NCBI RefSeq assembly: GCF_000338875.1
Contig: NZ_AOMO01000026.1
Coordinates: forward strand, 1-57,104
Direction: 5' to 3'
Length of the DNA: 57,104 bases
From: Vibrio mimicus CAIM 602
GTDB lineage: Bacteria; Pseudomonadota; Gammaproteobacteria; Enterobacterales; Vibrionaceae
Under the pieces are notes generated by a model. It saw only the letters and a program-made list of their open reading frames with translations. It was not told where the DNA came from and searched no databases. Both the position numbers and the translations under genes were made by a program. Shown in pieces: positions 1-7,156 of the stretch (within the stretch, counting starts at the first letter, position 1; each line of letters begins with the position of its first letter).

Positions 1-590
1 AAACAGATCGCATTCTGATGTATCGCGTTAAGCGTACCCGTTTTCACCTCTTTAGCTTTGTGTGGGTATTTCGCACAAATTTTGCCATGCTCAGAAATAT
101 GCAAGCGCTGCACAGTACCGGAACGAAAGGAGGTGGCGACCTGAATACTTGAGCCGTTCTTAAACACCATGCGCCCACCATTGGCTCCACTCTTACGCTC
201 TTCTGTTGGGATTGCCGCTTTAAGCCATGCCGGAAGGTTGTCGTAAGGCACTTCCACTTTGGTTCTGAAAATCTCCCCCGCAGCTTGTTTGTCCTGCGCG
301 ACGATGCCGCACTTAAGCCGTTTATTGAATAGCGCTTCATCGAGTAGGTAGATATCAATGGCGGTCGAAAAACCAAGCTGGCGCGCTTTTAGGATAATGT
401 TGCGATGGCCCATCATCTTAAACAGTAATGCTTGGGCAGGGCGAAGCTTGAACGTCACCAGCTCGCCATCTTCATTCTCTATCTTGTAAAGATGATTGAG
501 CCGCCACCACTTATTGCTCAGTCGAGAAAAAAGAAAAGCGCGATCCTGCGCGCTTATCTGCTCTTGGGGGACGGAACCAAGGTTAATCAT
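1..590 (-). CDS. Phage terminase large subunit, N-terminal part (cut by window edge)
   Basis: ATPase and nuclease motor that packages phage DNA into the prohead. The reading frame is open from an ATG at 590 to the left edge without a stop, about 196 residues. It reads MINLGSVPQEQ at the start. An atypical Walker A region KARQLGFST lies near residues 73-81, and a Walker B-like segment LHISEHGKI lies near residues 165-173; this arrangement is usual in large terminases. The nuclease domain would lie outside the window. The start overlaps the end of the small terminase gene by eight bases, so the two are probably translationally coupled. A 110-residue ORF in another frame (44-376) is a shadow of this gene. 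Confidence 0.85.
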   Translation of the reverse strand, partial: MINLGSVPQEQISAQDRAFLFSRLSNKWWRLNHLYKIENEDGELVTFKLRPAQALLFKMMGHRNIILKARQLGFSTAIDIYLLDEALFNKRLKCGIVAQDKQAAGEIFRTKVEVPYDNLPAWLKAAIPTEERKSGANGGRMVFKNGSSIQVATSFRSGTVQRLHISEHGKICAKYPHKAKEVKTGTLNAIHQNAIC

Positions 591-1428
591 TCAGTACGAA
601 CCCGTCCGATCCCATCTCTTGAATTTCTTGCACAATGTCGGCAATTGCAGTTCCAAGCCCAGCAGACTCTTGTGCAATCCGCTCAGCTTCCAATTCCGTT
701 TTCTTCACCTGAGCTTTGGTTCGCAGTAGAGATTCCACGCGCGCCATGTTTCTATCAACAATGTTGTCGGTGCTGACGTAGAGCTCATACAGTTTGACGC
801 GTTCAGCAAGCGCCAAGCCTTCCTTACCAAGCTCTGCTCCTATCTTCTGGTAGGTTTCCATGGCTTTCAGCACCCGCGCCCGACAAAACACAATCTCGTG
901 GTCAATATCCGAGTTCGCTGCATCAAAAATGGCATCTGGATCATTTAAGCGCTGTGCATAGCCATTGTGTTTGGTTGAGCACTGGTTGCCATGAATAAAC
1001 CGCCCACTTTCATCGCGTTGATGAGTCGTATCTAGATGCAAAACACGCTGTAAAAATTGCGCATGGGTCGGTTTCGGTGAGTGTTGATCAGTCACGTGAT
1101 CAGTGAACTGATCACTTTCACTGATCACTGATGCTTTTTCACCCTTACCTTTTGATTTAAAACCCTTTTCTTCCCTACTCCCTCCTAACTGATCACATTG
1201 AGCGAGCCGTTCCACATCGGGAGAAGAAGTGATAGCACGTGGGGATTGAACGTTTTTTGCTGGGTTTTCGCTGTTTTCGAGTGGCGAATTCAACACCTGC
1301 AGATATCGACGCGCCGTGTTGTAATTGATTTGGTTTTGATTGCACCACGCTTTGATTGTGATGCCTGTTTGTTCAAACGCGAGTTTGTACTCTTGTTGCA
1401 GCGCTTTCCAATCTCGTTTTGCCATCAT
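583..1428 (-). CDS. Phage terminase small subunit
   Basis: A 281-residue protein that should recognise the packaging site and deliver DNA to the large subunit. The N-terminus MAKRDWKALQQEYKLAF is followed by a helix-turn-helix-like segment (GITIKAWCNQNQINYNTARRY, given as residues about 22-42), typical of small terminases of tailed-phage prophages. Residues about 60-110 are low complexity and hydrophilic and are encoded over the TGATCA repeat cluster. The C-terminal half is helical (ERVKLYELYV, LLRTKAQVKKTELEAERIAQ), suited to oligomerisation. It is the first gene after the putative late promoter and terminator and overlaps the large terminase gene. Subfamily is uncertain; the role rests on position and the N-terminal motif. 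Confidence 0.75.
   Translation of the reverse strand: MMAKRDWKALQQEYKLAFEQTGITIKAWCNQNQINYNTARRYLQVLNSPLENSENPAKNVQSPRAITSSPDVERLAQCDQLGGSREEKGFKSKGKGEKASVISESDQFTDHVTDQHSPKPTHAQFLQRVLHLDTTHQRDESGRFIHGNQCSTKHNGYAQRLNDPDAIFDAANSDIDHEIVFCRARVLKAMETYQKIGAELGKEGLALAERVKLYELYVSTDNIVDRNMARVESLLRTKAQVKKTELEAERIAQESAGLGTAIADIVQEIQEMGSDGFVLND
1085..1195. other. TGATCA hexamer cluster, candidate pac site
   Basis: The palindrome TGATCA occurs at 1085, 1097, 1109 and 1122 (spacings 12, 12 and 13) and again at 1190. Nine bases on either side of 1105-1106 form a perfect inverted repeat (GTGATCAGT / ACTGATCAC). Each hexamer carries a Dam site. Phage P1 has a pac site made of TGATC(A/G) hexamers in two groups inside its small terminase gene, and Dam methylation governs its cutting. 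The likeness here in motif, clustering and gene location is seen directly; packaging function is inferred. Confidence 0.5.
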
Positions 1429-1451
1429 TAAGGCTCCGAATTGCGAGCAAT

Positions 1452-1479
1452 AAAAAAGGCCGCATCAAAAGATGCAGCC
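1452..1479 (-). terminator. Intrinsic terminator ahead of the late genes (tR'-like)
   Basis: On the minus strand GGCTGCATC, loop TTTT, GATGCGGCC (one mismatch), followed by six T. It lies between the Q-like gene and the terminase genes and only about 10-40 bases after the predicted start of a leftward promoter, so late transcription would need antitermination to pass it. Confidence 0.75.
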
Positions 1480-1494
1480 TCGCTATTGTTGGAA

Positions 1495-1523
1495 AATCTA
1501 CCGCAATTACCTTGTCATATCAA
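1495..1523 (-). promoter_or_regulatory. Predicted late promoter (pR'-like)
   Basis: On the minus strand TTGATA (1523-1518), a 17-base spacer, and TAGATT (1500-1495); five and four of six bases match sigma70 consensus. It lies just downstream of the Q-like gene and just upstream of the terminator at 1452-1479. This mirrors lambda pR'-tR'. No experimental support. Confidence 0.4.
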
Positions 1524-1541
1524 TGAGCGACTCGAGTTTAC

Positions 1542-2360
1542 TCAATCTTCGAACTCAGCAGATAAGCGCTTTTCAAGCGTCGAAAGTGCCTCGGCTTCAT
1601 GCCGATACAATTGCGTTCTCCACTCTTGAAGTAGGCGAATAATCGCAGGCCAATGACGAATAATAAGCTCTTTGTGAGTCGGCAAAGCTGCTCCCAAAAA
1701 TGAGGCTTTCCAATCCGCTTCCGTCGTTCGAAACTCACCTACACCATCACAACTCTCACAAGGTCGCTGCGTTTTGGGAATAACACCTGTTGCTTTGCAA
1801 CGCGGACATTTTGCTGATTCTGCCGCCTTTTTCTGTGCGTAATCGGCCAATAGCTGCTTCTGCGCGTCAATACGCGTTTGGTGTGACACAATGTTGGCCT
1901 GCAAACGACTGCTCTCAAATGGATTGGTTTTGATCTCAATTGCTCGCTCCATCGAGCGCGTGGCTTTACTAAGTGCTTCAATCGATTTCTGGGTCCTCGC
2001 TGCGTAGGCGCTGTATCGTCGCCAAACTGAAGCCAAACGAGCTTGCTGACTGTCTATCGGAACATTCAACACATCCGCCATGACCAGATAATGCAAATGT
2101 TTAAGCTCATTCGAAGCCAAAGCGATCTCTAAGCGATGAATCTCCAGTGAGCCAAGAAAATCCATCAATACCACCAACGAATAAGCACAATGCAAGTATT
2201 TGGCATTAAGGATTGCCATACCAATAGGATTATCGCGCTGCGCTAAGCCCATCGCACCAAGAAGCTGCTCTTTGGTCGGTCCATTTTTACTGACAGACTC
2301 TTCCCATTTCATGGTTCTTGCGGCGCTTAATAGTGTTAAAAGCTCAAGCTTTTTACTCAC
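1542..2360 (-). CDS. Q-like phage antitermination protein with DnaJ-type zinc finger
   Basis: A 272-residue protein. Around residues 186-212 it has the paired cysteine motif CPRCKATG ... CESCDGVG, a CxxCxxxG/CxxCxGxG zinc-binding element. Such an element, with a helical C-terminus rich in Trp, Arg and Leu, is found in phage Q-like antiterminators and in a related family of prophage proteins described as resembling lambda Q. Lambda Q modifies RNA polymerase at the late promoter so that it reads through the early terminator. The gene's position, directly before a promoter-terminator pair and the terminase genes, supports this role. The first 100 residues (MSKKLELLTLLSAARTMKWE) carry no motif I recognise. 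Confidence 0.65.
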   Translation of the reverse strand: MSKKLELLTLLSAARTMKWEESVSKNGPTKEQLLGAMGLAQRDNPIGMAILNAKYLHCAYSLVVLMDFLGSLEIHRLEIALASNELKHLHYLVMADVLNVPIDSQQARLASVWRRYSAYAARTQKSIEALSKATRSMERAIEIKTNPFESSRLQANIVSHQTRIDAQKQLLADYAQKKAAESAKCPRCKATGVIPKTQRPCESCDGVGEFRTTEADWKASFLGAALPTHKELIIRHWPAIIRLLQEWRTQLYRHEAEALSTLEKRLSAEFED

Positions 2361-2423
2361 TGTCGTGACTCCTTACTCTGAGAATATGGTCTAAAAATGG
2401 CAAAACGGTATGGGCTCATTACA

Positions 2424-3392
2424 TCAAGGCTCATTCGCTCGCACCGAAAGCTCTCGAAGCCAACTTTCTCGTTGAGCCATCATGGCTTTGATTTTACGCT
2501 CCGCCGATTGCGCAGCCTGCTCTGATACCGCGGACTTGCGCTGTTTAAATGAAATCAGCGCGACGTTCTCGTTATTAATATCGATTTCAATTTGCTGGAT
2601 CTTTCGCTTCAACAACTGCGCATCATCAATGGGCTTTGCCGCAGCCTGAGACACCGCGACGATTCGCCCCTTGTCTTGCTCTTTGCAAAGCCAAGCGTGG
2701 ATAAATCGCTGGATCCCTTGCGCAGTTTTCTGGCGTGTTGGGTTTGCCTGACACCAACCGATCATGTTGCGAAGCTGTTGGTGAATATCAACGGCAGGAT
2801 AGAGCGAGCGCCATTCCACCAACTGAGATTGAGTCACCTGATACGAAACATTTTTACCTTTGAGTGGGATCTCAAACACAACCGGATCCAAAATAGGATC
2901 AGTTTGAGCACTGAAAAGCGGCGCATCATCTTCTGGTGGATCTAATAATGGATCTATTGATGGTTTATAGCCGAAATTCGACCTACCCCCAGCCGAGATC
3001 TGACCTACCCCCTCGGGTAAATTCGTCTGTTCGTATTTCGAATGTTCGAGTTTTGAATGGACGAAATCCGTCTGTTCGAAATCCGACTGTTCATCGGCGG
3101 TAGATTTCAATCGCTTCACGGGCAGTTGATACTGGTTATTGGAACGCACTAATCGACCTGAATCGGCTTTCTTGAACTGGTTTCGTTTAACAATCCAGCC
3201 CCCCGCTTCCAACTTCTTCAAGGTTGCTTTGACTGTAGTTGGTGAGACACCACTTTTACGGGCGATGGTTTCAATGGAAGGCCAGCACACGCCGGCATCA
3301 TCAGCATGATCCGCCAGACAAAGCATAATGAGTTTGTCAGAGCCCTTGAAAAGAGAAATATCCCATACGTAGCTCATTACCTTAACGGACAT
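2424..3392 (-). CDS. Phage replication protein with winged helix-turn-helix (O-like)
   Basis: A 322-residue protein. Residues about 18-75 (KGSDKLIMLCLADHADDAG, CWPSIETIARKSGVSPTTVK, LKKLEAGGWI) are a winged helix-turn-helix domain of the kind found at the N-terminus of phage replication initiators and replisome organisers. The middle is a polar linker, and the C-terminus (residues about 255-318) is charged and helical. The start at 3392 has a good ribosome binding site (GAGGTAA). An alternative ATG at 3377 overlaps the upstream stop as TAATG. It lies in the early leftward operon between cro-like and Q-like genes, where lambdoid phages keep replication genes. Confidence 0.65.
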   Translation of the reverse strand: MSVKVMSYVWDISLFKGSDKLIMLCLADHADDAGVCWPSIETIARKSGVSPTTVKATLKKLEAGGWIVKRNQFKKADSGRLVRSNNQYQLPVKRLKSTADEQSDFEQTDFVHSKLEHSKYEQTNLPEGVGQISAGGRSNFGYKPSIDPLLDPPEDDAPLFSAQTDPILDPVVFEIPLKGKNVSYQVTQSQLVEWRSLYPAVDIHQQLRNMIGWCQANPTRQKTAQGIQRFIHAWLCKEQDKGRIVAVSQAAAKPIDDAQLLKRKIQQIEIDINNENVALISFKQRKSAVSEQAAQSAERKIKAMMAQRESWLRELSVRANEP

Positions 3393-3553
3393 CGTATTAC
3401 CTCAATGATCAATCTATCCAAAGCCACTGGCCGTCTACGAATAGTTCCCCATGGCCAATAGAAAGCCCGTTTCCTCGCAATCAGAAAGTGATGAAGTAAG
3501 CTTGCCACCAACCAGATCCACTCACCGAGCATTCGGTACGGAAAACATGGCAT
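3377..3553 (-). CDS. Small phage protein, unknown function
   Basis: Fifty-eight residues from an ATG at 3553, eight bases after the stop of the upstream gene. The sequence MLGEWIWLVASLLHHFLIAR suggests a short hydrophobic helix followed by a very basic tail (RKRAF, TIRRRP). Its end overlaps the start of the replication gene, as is usual in compact phage early operons. I do not recognise the family. A later start at 3532 is possible; upstream ATGs at 3616 and 3583 would overlap the previous gene. Confidence 0.4.
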   Translation of the reverse strand: MPCFPYRMLGEWIWLVASLLHHFLIARKRAFYWPWGTIRRRPVALDRLIIEVIRCPLR

Positions 3554-3560
3554 CCTCTTT

Positions 3561-3725
3561 CTAACCACGGACCAACCCCTCATAGACAGCTTTGACATAC
3601 AGACGCTTAGCTTCATAAAGGTCAGCCATTTCGTCGTAGGTAATCTCGGTTAGCTGACCTTTCTCAACCTTGAACAGACGCCATTGAAGATTCTCAATCC
3701 GAGCTCTTAATGCTATTCTTCCCAT
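3561..3725 (-). CDS. Small phage protein, unknown function
   Basis: Fifty-four residues (MGRIALRARIENLQWRLFKV ...), charged and probably helical. The ATG at 3725 overlaps the TGA of the preceding gene as TGATG, a typical translational coupling, and I prefer this start to the longer one at 3764. It belongs to the early leftward operon after the Cro-like gene. No recognised family. Confidence 0.5.
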   Translation of the reverse strand: MGRIALRARIENLQWRLFKVEKGQLTEITYDEMADLYEAKRLYVKAVYEGLVRG

Positions 3726-3982
3726 CACTGCTTCTCCGAAGTGGTATGTGAAATTTCCTCGCAAGACTTTTCACTCGGCTTTAAACCGTTGCCGCGGTTT
3801 AAAGCCAACTCTCTTTCCTCATCCAATACTCGAAGGTAATGCTCACACTTATCCTTCAATCGCTGAATTTGATCTCTTTCGAAAGTTAATGTCTCCTGCC
3901 CCTGCGATAACGCTACGCGACAGGTATTCACCGTGATACAGGCAAGCTGCTCCACTGTGGTCCAAAATGAGCTTGTTCTCAT
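3725..3982 (-). CDS. Small phage early protein, coiled-coil-like, unknown function
   Basis: Eighty-five residues. The middle part (FERDQIQRLKDKCEHYLRVL) has the heptad-like pattern of a short coiled coil. It is the first gene after the Cro-like repressor and is coupled to the next gene by a TGATG overlap. In lambdoid phages this position often holds cII or other regulators, but I see no helix-turn-helix here and do not assign a function. Confidence 0.5.
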   Translation of the reverse strand: MRTSSFWTTVEQLACITVNTCRVALSQGQETLTFERDQIQRLKDKCEHYLRVLDEERELALNRGNGLKPSEKSCEEISHTTSEKQ

Positions 3983-4025
3983 GCTCTGTACCTCTAGATT
4001 TACTGTTAGCTTGATAGATCAACGA

Positions 4026-4262
4026 CTAACCACACTTTGTTTCCTGCCGCGCCTCAAAAGCTGGCTCAGGAAAAACATCATCGAATGAACAACTTGCTCC
4101 TAGTTCATTCAAAGCTTTAACAATTTTCCATGCCATCTCGTAGCTAGGCTTACGATTACCATTGGCATAGTGATTTACGGCCCCTTGGGAAATACCGATA
4201 CTTTTCGCAAGCAATCCCTGTGACTTGCCAATGTTTTTAAGAATCTGCTTGATATTGGTCAT
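4026..4262 (-). CDS. Cro-like phage repressor
   Basis: A 78-residue helix-turn-helix protein. Residues 9-42 (KNIGKSQGLLAKSIGISQGA, VNHYANGNRKPS) form the helix-turn-helix, and the rest is a short dimerisation tail. It is transcribed divergently from the CI-like repressor across a 118-base intergenic region, which is the standard genetic switch of temperate phages. It would repress its own early leftward promoter and the repressor gene. The recognition helix resembles that of the CI-like protein (NRKPS in both), so both probably read the same operators. Confidence 0.8.
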   Translation of the reverse strand: MTNIKQILKNIGKSQGLLAKSIGISQGAVNHYANGNRKPSYEMAWKIVKALNELGASCSFDDVFPEPAFEARQETKCG

Positions 4263-4380
4263 GTAAACATTTTGCCTCCATAGGAATACGCATAAAGATT
4301 ACGAAATGGAATTTATAAAAACAAGATAAATTACATTTTGGATGTTTCAAGTGTAATTACATTAAGTAATAATCATCGTT
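4263..4380. promoter_or_regulatory. Divergent cro/cI promoter and operator region
   Basis: The 118 AT-rich bases between the two repressor genes must hold both promoters. The perfect palindrome TGTAATTACA lies at 4352-4361, and a related half site, AAATTACATT, lies at about 4328-4337. Similar TGTAAT sites appear upstream of the excisionase-integrase genes, so these are the best operator candidates. Confidence 0.55.
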
Positions 4381-5046
4381 ATGAAGATGGATTGGAAAGA
4401 TCTGGTTAAGGCCAGAATGAAAGATAACGGCATCACTCAAGCCGTGCTTGCAGAGCGTTTGGACAAATCCCAAAGCGCGATTGCTCATTGGCTGGGTGGA
4501 AATCGTAAGCCGAGTATCGAAGAGATAGCCGCTATGATGAAAATCGTAGGGTTAGACCACGTCACTCTAAATTCTGATGGATTAGTGGAGTATCCCGATG
4601 AAGCATGGGCGAATATTTCACGTCCCCAAATACAACCTTCGTACCAGAAGTCCTTCCCCGTTTTAAGTTCAGTACAAGCAGGAATGTGGTCAGAAGCAAT
4701 TGAGCCTTATACAGCTGAGGAAATTAATGAGTGGTACGAAACGACTGAACGAACAAGTGAACGCTGCTTTTGGTTGAGAGTTGAAGGTGACTCTATGACA
4801 TCTGGCGTAGGAGTCAGTTTTCCTGAAGGCACTCTTGTTCTGGTAGATACGGAGCGAGATCATCAGAATGGTTCTCTGGTTGTGGCCAAGCTGACTGATG
4901 TGAATGAAGCAACATTCAAAAAACTAGTTATTGATGCTGGTCAGAAGTACTTAAAACCGCTCAACCCCTCCTATAACGCCATCGCCGTTAATGGTAACTG
5001 TAAAATTATCGGTGTTGTTATTGATGCAAAGTTAAAACTCTTTTAG
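4381..5046 (+). CDS. CI-type phage repressor with S24/LexA-like self-cleavage domain
   Basis: A 221-residue lysogeny repressor. The N-terminal helix-turn-helix is ITQAVLAERLDKSQSAIAHW at residues about 18-37. The C-terminal peptidase-like domain has the catalytic serine in GDSM (residue about 138) and the catalytic lysine in VVAKL (about 177). The Ala-Gly bond in SVQAGMW (about residue 98) is the likely cleavage site for RecA-stimulated self-cleavage. It would hold the prophage silent and release it on DNA damage. It is divergent from the Cro-like gene and is followed by an intrinsic terminator at 5066-5089. Confidence 0.88.
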   Translation: MKMDWKDLVKARMKDNGITQAVLAERLDKSQSAIAHWLGGNRKPSIEEIAAMMKIVGLDHVTLNSDGLVEYPDEAWANISRPQIQPSYQKSFPVLSSVQAGMWSEAIEPYTAEEINEWYETTERTSERCFWLRVEGDSMTSGVGVSFPEGTLVLVDTERDHQNGSLVVAKLTDVNEATFKKLVIDAGQKYLKPLNPSYNAIAVNGNCKIIGVVIDAKLKLF

Positions 5047-5065
5047 CGACCTCCCACTAGATACG

Positions 5066-5089
5066 AACCGCCAAGCAAGGCGGTTTTTT
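5066..5089 (+). terminator. Intrinsic terminator after the CI-like gene
   Basis: Seven-base stem AACCGCC / GGCGGTT with loop AAGCAA, followed by a T run. Confidence 0.85.
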
Positions 5090-5143
5090 ATTGCCCAAAT
5101 TGTAACAATCAGACATCCCCTATCTAGTAAAAAACCAAAAAAC

Positions 5144-5190
5144 TCCAATTTGTAATTTACAATTAAATTCCAATATGTAATATTTAATAC
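5144..5190. promoter_or_regulatory. Repeated TGTAAT sites before the xis-int genes
   Basis: Two imperfect direct repeats about 25 bases apart: one contains TTGTAATTTACAA (5150-5162) and the other CAATATGTAATATT (5171-5184). Each starts with a TCCAAT-like block. The core matches the palindrome between cro and cI. They probably bind the CI-like or Cro-like repressor, or the excisionase. This lies in the 218-base gap after cI, which otherwise holds the cI terminator and the promoter for the next genes. Confidence 0.45.
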
Positions 5191-5264
5191 TGCTGCGAGA
5201 CTAATGGCGCATATCAAGGGCAACTATTGCTCATAGTCCAAAATTACAATGCGAGGAAATATCC

Positions 5265-5528
5265 ATGGCGGCAACCATTGATACCCAATACGGAACAGTA
5301 ACCACTTCACCACCTTACTTTAGCCAACGCTTACATCGTTCAGTAATCGCGCTAACGCTTTATCCCACTGACGATAGCTGGGGGTTAAGCCGCGAATGCC
5401 CTGCAGAAATCACGATTACACCATCATTTCTCAACATGTTTGCCAATGATGCCGCTCCACTCGCTAAAAAGCTTGGCGCAATGCACTCCACCAAAAAGAT
5501 TGGTGAACAATATGGCATCGAAAGGTAG
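5265..5528 (+). CDS. Small prophage protein, unknown function
   Basis: Eighty-seven residues starting at an ATG with a clear ribosome binding site (GAGGAAA). It contains SPPYFSQRLHRSVIALTLYP and ends MHSTKKIGEQYGIER. It lies directly upstream of the excisionase-like gene and is probably co-transcribed with xis and int. I recognise no domain. Confidence 0.55.
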   Translation: MAATIDTQYGTVTTSPPYFSQRLHRSVIALTLYPTDDSWGLSRECPAEITITPSFLNMFANDAAPLAKKLGAMHSTKKIGEQYGIER

Positions 5529-5533
5529 GCAAT

Positions 5534-5716
5534 ATGAGTCAATCACAAATTTCCATCATCACTCTTAAAAAAGCAGCCGAGGTCATAGGCCTCAGTGCAA
5601 AGACGCTAAGAGAGAAAGCTCTCGATGGGTTTTATCCATCAACGGTCATGAAAAAAATTCGTGGTACTTGGATGATTGATATTGAGGAGTGGAATAAATG
5701 GCATCGAACCAAATAA
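5534..5716 (+). CDS. Excisionase-like / AlpA-type DNA-binding protein
   Basis: Sixty residues. The pattern ITLKKAAEVIGLSAKTLREK followed by a basic wing (MKKIRGTWMIDIEEWNKW) is the MerR-like winged-helix fold of excisionases and AlpA regulators. It would bend DNA at the attachment site and direct the integrase to excision. The gene overlaps the integrase start by 19 bases, and its preceding gene ends five bases upstream, so the three form one operon. Confidence 0.7.
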   Translation: MSQSQISIITLKKAAEVIGLSAKTLREKALDGFYPSTVMKKIRGTWMIDIEEWNKWHRTK

Positions 5717-6921
5717 CGGATAATCTTCCATCAGGCATTGAAGTACATGGCAACAGCTTAAGGATCGTCTTTTACTATAACGGCAAAAGATATAGGGAAT
5801 CCTTAGGTCTAACACCAAACAAACAAAACATAAACTTTGCTAGACAGAAAAGAGAAGCCATTCTCTATGAAATGAAAATCGGGACTTTTAACTACTCCGC
5901 GCATTTTCCAGAGTCGAAACATGCATCAGGTGTACCGCAAGCAAAAAACTTGCTACAACTCACAAAGCAATTCCTTGCCTCGAAAGATCACGATATCCGC
6001 CGATCTACGTTGCAAAGATATGATTGGGTGTTAAGAGATTTTATTGAAATATATGGCAAAACAAGAAGTAGCGACACTCTTTCACCACGCACTTTGACGG
6101 AGTTTCGCCAAGAACTCGTTAAAGGAAAAACGGGGCGCACCATTAACCGAAATCTGGTGACAATCAACGCTTTCCTTGCTTGGCTCTATAAAATGGAATA
6201 CGTCAGTCGCGATTTGTCCAAGGTTTTGCAAAGGGTGAAAGAAAGCGAAGTCGATATTCAACCCTTTTCGATGGCGGAGATCGACAACATTTTGAAACAC
6301 TGCCACCAACTGCAGCACCGCAATATCGTGACTTTGCTTGTCTATAGTGGCATACGTAGTGGCGAGCTTTGTGCACTGGCGTGGGAGGATGTGGATTTTG
6401 AGAATAAAACGATTCATATCCGCCGTTCGACTTATGATATGCGCGGATTAAAAACCACCAAAACAGACAAAGAGCGGTTTGTTGACCTACTACCACCAGC
6501 TTTAGATGCTTTAAAAGCTCAACAATATTTAACCTACTCGTTCGAGCCTAAAGAGTACGATGTCGAATTACCCGGTCAGGCCTACAGAAAAGAGTCTCTG
6601 CGTTTTGTGTTTAATCCCAAAGTCGTTCGGGAGCAGAAGGTCAGTGGTTATGACTATTACGGCAAACGAGCACTAGGCCGAATGTGGACGGCACTGTGTA
6701 AAAAAGGAAGTGTCCGTTACCGTAATCAGTATCAACTGCGACATACCTACGCCAGTTGGATGATCACCCATGCTAACGTCAACGTAAGTTACTTGGCACA
6801 ACAAATGGGTCACGCAGATATCACCATGGTCGCAAGGGTCTATGGTAAATGGCTGGTTGAGTCGAACAAGAAAGAATCCGAACGGGTATGGCAAGAGCTA
6901 GAAAGAGTCAGGAATCAATAA
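5698..6921 (+). CDS. Phage-type tyrosine integrase
   Basis: A 407-residue site-specific recombinase. An N-terminal arm-binding segment (YYNGKRYRESLGL) and a core-binding SAM-like domain (residues about 85-175) come before the catalytic domain. Visible catalytic elements are the first arginine in YSGIRSGELCAL (about residue 219), the lysine region TKTDKERF (about 255), the RHTYASW box (about 349) and the nucleophilic tyrosine in ARVYGKW (about 382). The first histidine of the usual HxLRH box is a tyrosine (YQLRH), a variation found in many active phage integrases. It is the last phage gene, reads outward, and ends in its own terminator. The attachment site should lie close by, but its partner would be outside the window. 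Confidence 0.92.
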   Translation: MASNQITDNLPSGIEVHGNSLRIVFYYNGKRYRESLGLTPNKQNINFARQKREAILYEMKIGTFNYSAHFPESKHASGVPQAKNLLQLTKQFLASKDHDIRRSTLQRYDWVLRDFIEIYGKTRSSDTLSPRTLTEFRQELVKGKTGRTINRNLVTINAFLAWLYKMEYVSRDLSKVLQRVKESEVDIQPFSMAEIDNILKHCHQLQHRNIVTLLVYSGIRSGELCALAWEDVDFENKTIHIRRSTYDMRGLKTTKTDKERFVDLLPPALDALKAQQYLTYSFEPKEYDVELPGQAYRKESLRFVFNPKVVREQKVSGYDYYGKRALGRMWTALCKKGSVRYRNQYQLRHTYASWMITHANVNVSYLAQQMGHADITMVARVYGKWLVESNKKESERVWQELERVRNQ

Positions 6922-6942
6922 CCGCCAATTAGGCGGTTTTTT
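6920..6942 (+). terminator. Intrinsic terminator after the integrase gene
   Basis: Stem AACCGCC / GGCGGTT with loop AATTA, followed by a T run. It is nearly the same hairpin as the one after the CI-like gene. The following bases to 7156 hold no gene or repeat that I can see. Confidence 0.85.
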
Positions 6943-7156
6943 GAACCTATAGAATGGAGTATCGAAACTGTACATGACCAAACAAGTGGGTATGACAACA
7001 AACTTTTGCTCCATTCGTTGTTAGCACTAACACCATTGTCAAATTGCGTGACACTTAGTCGGGTTACTTTTTCTAATGCAAGTAGTCGGCCTAAAAATTA
7101 GAGGGAGATTAATAACTGGCTCCTAGCCAATATCAAAAAGAGCCATATCGAAAATA

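Noticed and set aside
44..376. 110-residue ORF on the minus strand
   Set aside because: It is out of frame with the large terminase, whose conserved motifs lie in the frame starting at 590.
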